DNA of 64,000 nucleotides from Bradyrhizobium prioriisuperbiae. Its GTDB lineage: Bacteria; Pseudomonadota; Alphaproteobacteria; Rhizobiales; Xanthobacteraceae. The stretch covers positions 4,080,501-4,144,500 of the forward strand of contig NZ_CP135921.1 in assembly GCF_032397745.1 (NCBI RefSeq). Direction: 5' to 3'. The notes below the pieces were generated by a model. That model was given only the letters and a program-made list of their open reading frames with translations. It was not told the origin of the DNA and made no database searches. Every line of letters starts with the position of its first letter. Position 1 is the stretch's first letter. Below, piece by piece: positions 10,004-17,968 of this stretch. Made by a program: the position numbers and the translations under genes.

Positions 10004-10335
10004 GTTTGCTCGGGGAGATTTTGCGCTCAAGCAAGGGGCGCGCCGTCACCGTCTGTCTCGCGCTGTTCGTGGCCTATCAGGCGTGGCTGACGCTGGCCGC
10101 GCCCGGCAAGATCTCGCCCAAGCTCGTTGGGAGCTCGGAGAAGGTGAATGTGCTGGTGACCCTGCCGTTCGAGCCGGAGCGTTTTCATGTTCTTGCGTTT
10201 CAGCAATACGGGCGTGTCTCCGGGACGGACGATCATTCGGTTGAATTGCGTGGTGTGAAACGAACGGACCTTAACGCCGTCGCCCGCCCCTATTGGGTGA
10301 CGAAAGTTGGGCCGCTTTTGGAGGAGGGAAGCTAG
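10000..10335 (+). CDS. Small single-pass membrane protein of unknown function in the ABC operon
   Basis: 111 residues from ATG 10000, which overlaps the ATPase stop (ATGA). One hydrophobic segment near the N-terminus (GRAVTVCLALFVAYQAWLTLAA, about residues 13-34) is preceded by basic residues, so it is either a signal anchor or a cleaved signal peptide, with a soluble remainder (KVNVLVTLPFEPERFHVLAFQQYG) on the periplasmic side. No family was recognised. It ends two bases before the binding-protein start region and shares its tight coupling, so it is part of the transporter operon. A role as an accessory or ligand-handling subunit is only inference. Confidence 0.7.
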   Translation: MSLLGEILRSSKGRAVTVCLALFVAYQAWLTLAAPGKISPKLVGSSEKVNVLVTLPFEPERFHVLAFQQYGRVSGTDDHSVELRGVKRTDLNAVARPYWVTKVGPLLEEGS

Positions 10336-10336
10336 A

Positions 10337-11392
10337 ATGAAACGATTATTGATACTGGGATTGACGTTGATGCTGGGGGTGGCTTCGGCCAGCGCCCAGA
10401 CCATGGTGAAGTTGACCGCGGGCATGGTTGCGAGCATCGACCAGATCGGTCTGCCGATCGCGGTCGAACGAGGCTTTTTCGAAAAACAGGGCCTCGATGT
10501 CACCATCGCGCGCCCCTATGCCACGGGCGTCGATGCCCTGAACGCGCTGCAGGCCGGCGAAAGCCAGATCGTGCAGGTCGGCGTGCCGATGATCGGCGCA
10601 GTGCTGCGCGGCATGGATCTGGTCGCGCTCGGCAACTACAGCGGCAGCGCAACCAAGGCGGGCTCCGACGGCACCGTGGCGATCATTGCCCGCGAGGGAT
10701 CGGGCATTGAAAAAGGCAATCTCAAAAGCCTGAAGGGCAAGAAGATTGCGGCGTCGTTCGGCACCATCAATCATCTCTACATTCTGGCGCTGCTGGACAA
10801 GACCGGCCTGAAGCCTGATGACGTGACCCTGGTCAACACGCCGCCACCGGACATGACGGTGGCGCTGCTGGCCAAGGGCATCGACGCTTTCGTGGGTTGG
10901 GATCCCTGGCCGATCGTGGCGCTCAAGGATGTTCCCGGCGCCTTCGAGGTGGTGCGTGGCGGCGAGTTCATCGCCTATCTCGGCTTCAATGTGGCGCTGC
11001 GCTCCTGGGTCGACCAGAACATGGAGACCACGGTGAAGTTCCTCACCGCCATGTCGGAGGCCGACCAGTGGATGCGGAAGAACCCGAAACAGGCGGCGCA
11101 GGTGGCGACCCGCTGGATCCCGGGCCTCAAGCAGGACGTGGCCGAGGCGGCCATGCAGTTCAACATCCAGCAGGTGGACCGCCGGCTCTCCGCCAACAAC
11201 TACCGCGCGCTGTGGGCGGCGGAAGACAAGCTGTCGAGCCTCGGCATCATCAAGTCGACCTTCGACGTCAACAAGCATCTGCAGCCCAAGCCGATCCTGC
11301 AGGTGATGAAGGATCACCCGCAGCTGTTCTCGGATCTGGCGCCGATCCCGGACAGTGCGGCGATCAAGCCCGACTTTGTGTTCAAGCCGTAG
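10337..11392 (+). CDS. ABC transporter substrate-binding protein (NMT1/SsuA-like)
   Basis: 351 residues with a Sec signal peptide (MKRLLILGLTLMLGVASASAQ, cleavage after ASA). The mature part is a type-2 periplasmic-binding fold of the NMT1/THI5 group: MVASIDQIGLPIAVERGFFEKQGLDV, then ALQAGESQIVQVGVPMIGAVLRGMDL, LKGKKIAASFGTINHLYI and AFVGWDPWPIVAL. ATG 10337 follows GAGGAGGG at 10321-10328. It delivers the ligand to the two permeases. Members bind nitrate, sulfonates, taurine, pyrimidines or aromatic acids, so the ligand cannot be named. A 10-bp hairpin follows the stop. Confidence 0.92.
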   Translation: MKRLLILGLTLMLGVASASAQTMVKLTAGMVASIDQIGLPIAVERGFFEKQGLDVTIARPYATGVDALNALQAGESQIVQVGVPMIGAVLRGMDLVALGNYSGSATKAGSDGTVAIIAREGSGIEKGNLKSLKGKKIAASFGTINHLYILALLDKTGLKPDDVTLVNTPPPDMTVALLAKGIDAFVGWDPWPIVALKDVPGAFEVVRGGEFIAYLGFNVALRSWVDQNMETTVKFLTAMSEADQWMRKNPKQAAQVATRWIPGLKQDVAEAAMQFNIQQVDRRLSANNYRALWAAEDKLSSLGIIKSTFDVNKHLQPKPILQVMKDHPQLFSDLAPIPDSAAIKPDFVFKP

Positions 11393-11400
11393 GTGAATGT

Positions 11401-11428
11401 GGAGGAGACCCGCGCTTCGGTCTCCTCC
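11401..11428. terminator. Hairpin between convergent genes, terminator-like
   Basis: GGAGGAGACC (11401-11410) and GGTCTCCTCC (11419-11428) form a perfect 10-bp stem with an 8-base loop, directly after the binding-protein gene and before the convergent hydrolase. No T tract follows, so its efficiency as an intrinsic terminator is doubtful. Confidence 0.55.
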
Positions 11429-11450
11429 ATGTCTCCGGTCGGCTGGTAGG

Positions 11451-12314
11451 TCAGCGCCAACCAATCCGCATGAAGAAATGATCGATCTCGGCGGCGGCCT
11501 GGTCCGGCGCCTCGCGGTGCGGGAAGTGGCCGACATCAGCGAACCGCGCGAGGTCGAGATTGCTGAAGGTTTCGCCGAGACGGTCGGTCCAGGCATAGGG
11601 AAACAGCGGGTCGTGCTCCGCCCAGCGCACGCAAGTGGGTGTTGCAATCGGCGGCAGCGGCGGCGCTTCGCCTTTGATCATCGCCATGCGGCCGGCATGC
11701 GCCGCACGGTAATACGCAAAGCCGCCAGCGAGGTTGCCGGGTTTCAGGAAGTTGTCGGTGAAGATCTCCAGCACGTCGTCGAACGCATCCTTGCGGTGGG
11801 CCCAGTGCCGCAGGAAATGCGCGAAGTAGGTCCGGCAGCTGTCGCGCGTAGCGCCGACCAGCGCCGGCGCCATCGCCATCTGGTGAAATGATTGATACCA
11901 GATCTCGTTCAGCCGTTCCGGCGTTCCCATGCGGCCGCCGATGCCGGGATAGACGAAGTCGAAAAAGAACAGCCCGGCCACTCGCTCCGGCGCGCGCCGC
12001 GCTAAGGGCTGCATGATCGCGCCGCCGACATCGTGGCCGATCACGCCAACCTCTTTGAGATCGAGCGCATCCAACAGCGCCAGCAGGTCCTCGGCGTGCT
12101 TGTCAGCACCATAAGGTCCCTCCGGCTTGTCGCTGTCGCCAAAGCCACGCAGATCCGGTGCGATCAGGTCGTAGCGGCGCTCCAGCCGCGCCATCACCGG
12201 CTCCCAGGTCAGCCAGAATTCCGGCCAGCCGTGCAGCAGCAGCAAGGGGCGGCCGTGTCCTGTGCGCGCGACATGGAAGGTGGCGCCGTTGGCCTGGATG
12301 GTGAGATGTTGCAT
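11451..12314 (-). CDS. Alpha/beta-fold hydrolase (epoxide hydrolase / haloacetate dehalogenase-like)
   Basis: 287 residues from ATG 12314. The oxyanion motif LLLHGWPEFWLTWEP, the GFGDSDKPEG strand and the nucleophile elbow GHDVGGAIMQPLARRAPERV (Asp nucleophile in place of Ser) place it with epoxide hydrolases and haloacetate dehalogenases. The acid is probably the Asp in RWAEHDPLFP, and the base the His of DVGHFPHREAPD. The open frame upstream of 12314 runs into the MFS gene and is not part of this protein. The specific substrate cannot be inferred. Confidence 0.88.
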   Translation of the reverse strand: MQHLTIQANGATFHVARTGHGRPLLLLHGWPEFWLTWEPVMARLERRYDLIAPDLRGFGDSDKPEGPYGADKHAEDLLALLDALDLKEVGVIGHDVGGAIMQPLARRAPERVAGLFFFDFVYPGIGGRMGTPERLNEIWYQSFHQMAMAPALVGATRDSCRTYFAHFLRHWAHRKDAFDDVLEIFTDNFLKPGNLAGGFAYYRAAHAGRMAMIKGEAPPLPPIATPTCVRWAEHDPLFPYAWTDRLGETFSNLDLARFADVGHFPHREAPDQAAAEIDHFFMRIGWR

Positions 12315-12343
12315 GGTCGTCCCCGCGGGTGCACGAGTTTCCG

Positions 12344-13639
12344 CTAGATCACGCCGGCTTCCTGCTCCTCGGCCTCGATCATGGTCTCGGCGCTGACGAA
12401 GGTGTTGCGGCGGGGCACCAGGAAGATGATCGCCGCGGCGCAGGCCGACGATAGCGTCAGGATGGCGATGTTGAGTGGCAGCGGCGTGACGAAGTGGCCG
12501 CCGAGGTAAGCGCCGACTTGCGAGCAGATGGCGCCGAAGCCCATTTGCAGGAAACCCATTGCGCCCGATGCAGTGCCGGAAGCCTGCGGCCGCACGCTGA
12601 TCGCACCTGCCGAGGCATTGGCCATCGCGAAGGCGTTGCCGAACATGATGATCATGTGGGTGCCGTAGAGCCACGATGGCACTTGGTTCCAGCCGATCAC
12701 GCCCCACAGTGTGTTGAGCAGCGCGCCGGCGATCTGGATGGCCAGGCCAAACCAGATCATGCGATCGAGCCCGTGGCGCGGCGACAGTCGCACCGACACC
12801 AGATTGCCGACCATGTAGGCGAAGCCGGCGGTGGCGAACCACAGGCCGTATTCGGTGGCGGAGCGTCCCATGTGGTTGATGACCAGATACGGGCCGCCGC
12901 CGGCGAACACGAAGATGATGGATGACGCCAGCATCTGGCACAGCACATAGCCCATGAAGGGGCGGCTTGCGCTCAGCGCCTTGACGTCCTTGAGGAAGCC
13001 GGAGTCCTTCGATGGCGCTTCGAAGCGTCGCGTCTCCGGCAGCGCCAGCATGATGGCCACCACGATCAGCGTGGTGCCGGCCGCCAGCACATAGAAGATC
13101 GAGCGCCAGCCGAACCAGGCGTCCAGCACGCCGCCGAACAGCGGGCTCAGCATCTGGGCGATCATCATCACCGCGATGACCAGGCTGATCATGCCGCCGA
13201 CGCGGCTGCGGTCATAGATGTCGCGGATGATGGCGCGGCTGATCACCATGCCGGCGGCGCCGCCGAGCGCCTGCAGGAACCGGCCCGCGATCAGTTGCGG
13301 CAGCGTCTGTGCGAAGATGCAGCCGATGTTGGCGACGACCACCAGCGCAAAGCAGGCGATCAGCACGGGGCGGCGGCCGAAGCGATCGGACAGCGGCCCC
13401 ATCACCAGCTGCGAGAGCGCGAGCCCGATCATGTAGACCGAGACCGTCATCTGCGCGAAGGAGATGTCGCTGGCGAACAGCACCGCGAGCTGCGGCAGCA
13501 TCGGCACCAGCATATAGAGCGAAATCGGGGCGAGGCCGTTCATTGCCACCAGCAACACGAGCGTCATCCGGGTGGCCCGGCCGGTGGCGGGCGCCGTGGA
13601 CTTCTGTCGCAGGCCGGAATTCCCGGTCACATCAACCAC
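12344..13639 (-). CDS. MFS multidrug exporter (Bcr/CflA family)
   Basis: 431 residues with 12 predicted membrane helices. GLAPISLYMLVPMLPQLA in helix 1, the helix 2-3 loop LVMGPLSDRFGRRPVLI, and the Bcr-type helix 4-5 segment FLQALGGAAGMVISRAIIRDIYDR are diagnostic for 12-TM drug:H+ antiporters of the DHA1 Bcr/CflA branch. The start is uncertain: GTG 13639 is open, but the ribosome-binding site is weak and MTLVLLVAMNG at 13567 would also keep all helices. It lies 29 bases downstream of the hydrolase start region on the same strand and 20 bases from the M24 peptidase stop, so the three genes may be one transcript. Confidence 0.9.
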   Translation of the reverse strand: MVDVTGNSGLRQKSTAPATGRATRMTLVLLVAMNGLAPISLYMLVPMLPQLAVLFASDISFAQMTVSVYMIGLALSQLVMGPLSDRFGRRPVLIACFALVVVANIGCIFAQTLPQLIAGRFLQALGGAAGMVISRAIIRDIYDRSRVGGMISLVIAVMMIAQMLSPLFGGVLDAWFGWRSIFYVLAAGTTLIVVAIMLALPETRRFEAPSKDSGFLKDVKALSASRPFMGYVLCQMLASSIIFVFAGGGPYLVINHMGRSATEYGLWFATAGFAYMVGNLVSVRLSPRHGLDRMIWFGLAIQIAGALLNTLWGVIGWNQVPSWLYGTHMIIMFGNAFAMANASAGAISVRPQASGTASGAMGFLQMGFGAICSQVGAYLGGHFVTPLPLNIAILTLSSACAAAIIFLVPRRNTFVSAETMIEAEEQEAGVI

Positions 13640-13659
13640 GCGCGATCAGCTTGCTCCGC

Positions 13660-15489
13660 TCAGGCTGTCAGGGGCGCCGTCGCCGCCTCCAGCCATAAAC
13701 GAGTCGCATCATCAAGCTTGCCGCGCAACGTAGCCCTGACGCGCATGTGGTATGCATCAATCCACTGGATCTCGTCTTTGCTGAGCATCGCAGTCTCGAT
13801 CAGCCGGCGGTCGATCGGTGCGAAGGTCAGGGTTTCGAAGCCGTTCATCGGCTTTTCGGCGCCGGGCACCTCGACAGGCACCACCAGCTCCAGGTTCTCG
13901 ATGCGGATGCCGAAGGCGTCAGTTTTGTAATAGCCAGGCTCGTTGGACAGGATCATGCCGCGTTTCAGCGGCGTGGTGCCGAGCTTGGAAATCCGCGCCG
14001 GTCCCTCGTGCACCGACAGATAGCTGCCGACGCCGTGGCCGGTGCCGTGCTCGAAATCGAGCCCGGCCTGCCACAGGAACTGGCGCGCGAAGCCGTCGAT
14101 CTGGGCGCCGCTGGTGCCGTCTGGGAAGACGGCGCGTGCGATGGCCATATGGCCGCGCAGCACCCTTGTGAAGCGGTCGCGCATCTCCGCAGTCGGTTCG
14201 CCGATCGCAATGGTGCGGGTGACATCGGTGGTGCCGTCTTCGTACTGCGCGCCGGAATCGATCAGAAGCAAGTCGCCCGGCGCGATCCGCCGGTTGCTCT
14301 TGCGGGTGACGCGGTAGTGCACGATGGCGCCGTTCGGCCCGGTGCCGGAGATGGTCGGGAATGAGACGTCTTTCAGCGCGCCGGTGTCGCGGCGGAATGT
14401 TTCCAGCGCCTCCACGGCGTCGATCTCGGTCAGGGCACCGGCCGGCGCCTCTCGGTCGATGAAGGCGAGAAACCGCGCCAGCGCTACGGCATCGCGCTGA
14501 TGGGCGTTGCGGGTGCCGGCGATTTCGGCCGGATTTTTCGTGGCCTTGAGCAGCGCAATTGGATCGGCGCCGCGCACCGGCTTGCCGCCGGCGCCGGTGA
14601 TCAGGCGGGTCAGCGCGTCGGCGGCGGTTGAGCCGTCGAGGCCGATCGCGGCACCGCGTTGCGCGAGCTCGGTCAGCCGCGTGGTCAGTGCAGCAGGCTC
14701 CACCACGTCAGCGGTCTGCTCGAGATGACTGCGCACGCTGTTGGAGAGCTTGCGGCTGTCGATGAAAATGGTGGGCCGGCCGTCCTTGGGTAGCAGCGCG
14801 TAGGACAGCGGCAGCGGCGTATGCGCCACGTCGGCGCCGCGGATGTTGAAGGTCCAGGCCACCGCATGGGAGTCCGACAGCACCAGCGCATCGAGGCGCG
14901 CGCGCGTCATCTCGGTGCGCACCCGCGCGATCTTGTCGGCCTCCGCTTCGCCCGCGTGGGTGAGGGGGTGCAGTACGACCGGCCCGAGCGGCGGCTGCGG
15001 ACGCTCGGTCCACACCGCGTCCAGCGGGTTGCTGTCGACAGCCACAAGCTCGGCACCGGCCTTGGCGCAGGCCGCGGCCAGCCGCTCCGCGGCAGCGGAC
15101 GTGTGCAGCCAGGGATCGAAGCCGAGGCGGTCGCCCGCGGCGAGGTTGATTTCGAGCCATTTCTCCGGTGGCGGTTCCACCAGGGATTCGACCGCCCAGG
15201 CCGCCGTATCCATCTGTTTCGCCGCCTGCAGGGTGTAGCGCCCGTCGACAAAAACCGCCGCCTTGGTCCTGAGCACCACGGCGAGGCCGGCCGAACCGGT
15301 GAAGCCGGTCAGCCACGCCAGCCGCTCCTCGGAGGGGGCGACATATTCGTTCTGCTGCTGATCGGCGCGTGGGATCACGAATCCGGTCAGATTCCGCCGG
15401 ATCAGCTCCTCGCGGAAGGCCGCGAGCCGCGCTGATAGCGCGACCCCGCCTTCGGGGTCTTCAAATGTCTGGAAATGAGCTTCGAACAT
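13660..15489 (-). CDS. M24 aminopeptidase P-type metallopeptidase
   Basis: 609 residues, the long form of the aminopeptidase P family with two N-terminal creatinase-like domains before the pita-bread catalytic domain. The first domain begins FVIPRADQQQNEYVAPSEERLAWLTGFTGSAGLAVV, typical of this group. Metal ligands are visible: the two Asp of LIDSGAQYEDGTTDVTRT, His of GTGHGVGSYLSVHEGP, and Glu in ILSNEPGYY and IRIENLE. It removes N-terminal residues before proline, or cleaves Xaa-Pro dipeptides, in the cytoplasm. A spacer of more than 200 bases with no clear gene lies upstream. Confidence 0.95.
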   Translation of the reverse strand: MFEAHFQTFEDPEGGVALSARLAAFREELIRRNLTGFVIPRADQQQNEYVAPSEERLAWLTGFTGSAGLAVVLRTKAAVFVDGRYTLQAAKQMDTAAWAVESLVEPPPEKWLEINLAAGDRLGFDPWLHTSAAAERLAAACAKAGAELVAVDSNPLDAVWTERPQPPLGPVVLHPLTHAGEAEADKIARVRTEMTRARLDALVLSDSHAVAWTFNIRGADVAHTPLPLSYALLPKDGRPTIFIDSRKLSNSVRSHLEQTADVVEPAALTTRLTELAQRGAAIGLDGSTAADALTRLITGAGGKPVRGADPIALLKATKNPAEIAGTRNAHQRDAVALARFLAFIDREAPAGALTEIDAVEALETFRRDTGALKDVSFPTISGTGPNGAIVHYRVTRKSNRRIAPGDLLLIDSGAQYEDGTTDVTRTIAIGEPTAEMRDRFTRVLRGHMAIARAVFPDGTSGAQIDGFARQFLWQAGLDFEHGTGHGVGSYLSVHEGPARISKLGTTPLKRGMILSNEPGYYKTDAFGIRIENLELVVPVEVPGAEKPMNGFETLTFAPIDRRLIETAMLSKDEIQWIDAYHMRVRATLRGKLDDATRLWLEAATAPLTA

Positions 15490-15702
15490 GGTTCGAATTT
15501 AGGGGGAGGAGCCATCTGCCGCAATCGGCAAGGCAGGTGTGGAGATGTTTGTAAAACTTTTGGATGGAGTCGCAGATGACATCTTGCAGTCATGCGATTG
15601 TGCGTGGCACAATTCACCTGCGGCCACTTGAAGCCTTATAAATCGAGTGCCGCACGTGAGGAACGTTCGGGGTGTTGCTACTCAACGATGAGGGGTTACA
15701 CC

Positions 15703-15915
15703 GTGCCTGCTTTTTCGTTTGAAAAACTGTCGCCGCCGGTCAATCCCGAGCCTGTGCGGGCCGTCGGCGTGGCGCAGCATCGCAGTTCCCAACCTCGCAG
15801 CCCCCAACCCCGCGGCATTCTTCTGCAGATCCTGGATCGACTCACCGAGGGGCGACTGCGCCGTAGCGGTCGTGACAATTCGTCTGACGCACGATCCGGC
15901 AGCAAGACCGGCTGA
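15703..15915 (+). CDS. Small conserved protein of unknown function
   Basis: 70 residues from GTG 15703, which has AGGGG (15691-15695) eight bases upstream; ATG 15688 would add five residues. The sequence starts MPAFSFEKLSPPVNP and later has RGILLQILDRLTEGRLRR. From memory, short Bradyrhizobium-type proteins share this SFEK-SPPV start and a basic LDR-EARLKR helix; this was not searched. The protein is hydrophilic and basic, without signal or membrane segment. The middle (SSQPRSPQPRG) is low-complexity. Coding is supported by the start region and the recalled family only. Confidence 0.5.
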   Translation: MPAFSFEKLSPPVNPEPVRAVGVAQHRSSQPRSPQPRGILLQILDRLTEGRLRRSGRDNSSDARSGSKTG

Positions 15916-15930
15916 GGTTAACCAAATAAA

Positions 15931-16839
15931 CTACGGCCTGCGCATCAGCAGGCTGGTCCAGCCCTCGAGCTGCAGCCGTTTCACCAGCACAAGTCCGCTC
16001 GCGCGATAGGCCGCGATCACCCCATTGGCTTGGTGCGGCAGCAATCCCGACAGGATGACATGGGCCGAGGGCGCCAGATGCTGCGCCATCGGGGTCGCCA
16101 GCCGCCGCAGCGGGTTGGCCAGGATGTTCGCCAGCACCAGATCGAACGGCGCCCGCGCGCGGAACTTTGGCGACGAAAATCCGGGCGCGTGAACCGCCTC
16201 GACGAAATTGCCGGCGCCGTTGAGCCGCGCATTCTCTCCGGCGGTGACCGCCGAGCGCCAGTCGATGTCGCTGGCAAGGATCGGCTGGCGTAGCGCCTTG
16301 GCGGCGGCAATCGCCAGCACGCCGGTGCCGGTGCCGAGATCGAGCACCCGGCGCGGCCATTTTGCCCGCAGCACCTGGTCGAGCAGCATCAGGCAGCCGC
16401 GGGTGGTGCCGTGATGGCCGGTGCCGAACGCCAATGCCGCCTCGATCTCGATGCCGATCCGGTTCGGGCCGACGCGGTCGCGGTCGTGATGGCCATGCAC
16501 CACAAAACGTCCGGCCTCGACCGGCGCCAGGCCTTCCAGGCTCGCCTTGACCCAGTCCTTGGCCTCGACGGTCTCGAACGTGACCGCCTGGGCGGTCGCG
16601 TCATCGGAACTGAGCGCCACCAGGTTGCGCACCGCGCCCTCGTCCGGCCGCTCGCCGAAATACAGGGTTACGTCCCAGCGGCCGTCCGGCCGCTCGAAGG
16701 CGGCGATGGCGACTTCGTTATTGTCGAAGCTCTCCGCCAGCACGTCCACAACGCGGTTGGCACTGCGCTCGTCCGCCATGGCGAACGAAACGCGAGTGGC
16801 CGGCGGGGGCGAGGTGGAATGGGCCGAGGTGGAATTCAT
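15931..16839 (-). CDS. prmA: Ribosomal protein L11 methyltransferase
   Basis: 302 residues. PrmA trimethylates ribosomal protein L11 using S-adenosylmethionine. The N-terminal substrate-recognition domain (about 1-125) is followed by the class-I methyltransferase fold: FGTGHHGTTRGCLMLLD (PrmA signature), SAM motif I VLDLGTGTGVLAIAAAK, DIDWRSAVTAGENARLN, and LVLANILANPLRRLA. It ends WTSLLMRRP. The start MNSTSAHS leads a short low-complexity region, so the true start could be the later MADERSANR. Its upstream region carries the DnaA-box-like cluster. Confidence 0.95.
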   Translation of the reverse strand: MNSTSAHSTSPPPATRVSFAMADERSANRVVDVLAESFDNNEVAIAAFERPDGRWDVTLYFGERPDEGAVRNLVALSSDDATAQAVTFETVEAKDWVKASLEGLAPVEAGRFVVHGHHDRDRVGPNRIGIEIEAALAFGTGHHGTTRGCLMLLDQVLRAKWPRRVLDLGTGTGVLAIAAAKALRQPILASDIDWRSAVTAGENARLNGAGNFVEAVHAPGFSSPKFRARAPFDLVLANILANPLRRLATPMAQHLAPSAHVILSGLLPHQANGVIAAYRASGLVLVKRLQLEGWTSLLMRRP

Positions 16840-16866
16840 CAGAAGTCCGAATGGGTTGCGGTATCT

Positions 16867-16988
16867 TTATGCACAGGCTGTCAACAGCTTATCCACAGCT
16901 TGTTCCGGTGTGGCCCCGTGGTGTTTCCACCGGTTTTGCCCAGGCCAGCGCACAGGGCGACAGCGGCATCTTCCACAGCCAATCCACA
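16867..16988. promoter_or_regulatory. Cluster of DnaA-box-like sequences upstream of prmA
   Basis: TTATGCACA (16867-16875) and TTATCCACA (16889-16897) both match the DnaA box consensus TTATNCACA exactly and lie 22 bases apart on the same strand. TCTTCCACA (16969-16977) and CAATCCACA (16980-16988) are two-mismatch relatives in the same orientation. TGTCAAC occurs next to both halves. There is no dnaA, hemE or AT-rich unwinding region nearby, so a DnaA-titration or DnaA-regulated site is more likely than an origin. Confidence 0.5.
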
Positions 16989-17018
16989 GGGTTGTCAACT
17001 GTGGTTTCCACCGCCTCG

Positions 17019-17794
17019 TCAAGCGGATGGCGGGGTGTCGAGGGCAGCCAGATCGAGCTTGGACGCGTAGATCGCCGTTTCCATGAGAATCACGAGGCTG
17101 GTCTGCGGATCGAGAACGGGCCTGACCTCCTGGATCTGCGCATTGGCAAGGTGTCCTGTGATCGCCGGCCAGAAGTGCGTGCTGGCGATGCCGTACTCAC
17201 GGGCTTCCGCGGGAAAGCGTCCCGTGAAGCACGTCATTGCGACGGGCCACAGCTGTCGCAACAGCTCCTTCGGCGACAGATGCGGGACATTCTTCGGCGA
17301 TACCGACGGCAAACCTTCGTTCTCTGTGCCGATGGATTTTGCGACGTGGGCAAACATATCCTCGACACGCGGCAAACGATCTTGCGCAAGCCCCGCCGCA
17401 ACCGCGCCTCCCGCCGCGAGCGGCCATAACCTTTCATTGGCTGGGACGTCCGGTCCGCCGAGCAGCATGGTGTTGAGGGGATCGCCGTAAAAATATTTGT
17501 CGCCGGCTTGGGTGGTGACGATATGCATCTGCCGCAACGCCTCGCTATTATTCGTCGCGAACAGCGCGCGTTGAGCCGCAAACCCTGCAATCACGCCGCC
17601 GGCGGCGAGATAGGTTTCCGCGTGGATGCGGCCATCGATCGTCATGCGGGCGCGCAGGTTGTGTACCAGATGGCTGAACGCAAAATTGCAGGCCACTTCA
17701 TCGGGATGCCCGACCAAGGAAATTTGCCGGGTGGTTCGCCGCTGCCGGACCCCTGTTGCGGCGCTTTCTTCCTGCCGAAAAAGCGACTGAACAT
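17019..17794 (-). pseudogene. Conserved protein of unknown function, reading frame broken near the N-terminus
   Basis: Two overlapping frames together look like one gene. The frame starting ATG 17794 has a good ribosome-binding site (AGAGGA, five bases before) and begins MFSRFFGRKKAPQQ, then loses sense and stops at 17642. From about 17730 the other frame carries a coherent protein: VGHPDEVACNFAFSHLVHNL, GRIHAETYLAAGGVIAGFAAQRAL, then AGDKYFYGDPLNTMLL to the stop at 17019. A one-base deletion (or two-base insertion) around 17715-17760 would explain this. Without a frameshift the second frame has no good start (TTG near LVGHPDE is weak). No function is recognised. Sequencing error, a recent mutation or programmed shifting are all possible. 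Confidence 0.6.
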
Positions 17795-17968
17795 ACCGAT
17801 CCTCTTGTTGATGCACGGGCACAGCCCGCAGCTTGCACTGCATAGACGATTGAATCGGGGCTGGCACGAACCCTTCCATGATATTATTCGGAGCAGGGGC
17901 AGCGTCTGCGCGCATTGCATGCGTCTGAAATCAATGTTGAAATCATCAAAACAACAGAGAGTTCAAGC

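Noticed and set aside
15607..15630. TGGCAC-like sequence upstream of the small protein at 15703 as a sigma54 promoter
   Set aside because: The GC that would be the -12 box is 12 rather than 10 bases after GG, so spacing is wrong.
16840..17018. Chromosomal origin of replication at the DnaA-box cluster
   Set aside because: No AT-rich unwinding element, no dnaA, hemE or other origin marker; four boxes at most.
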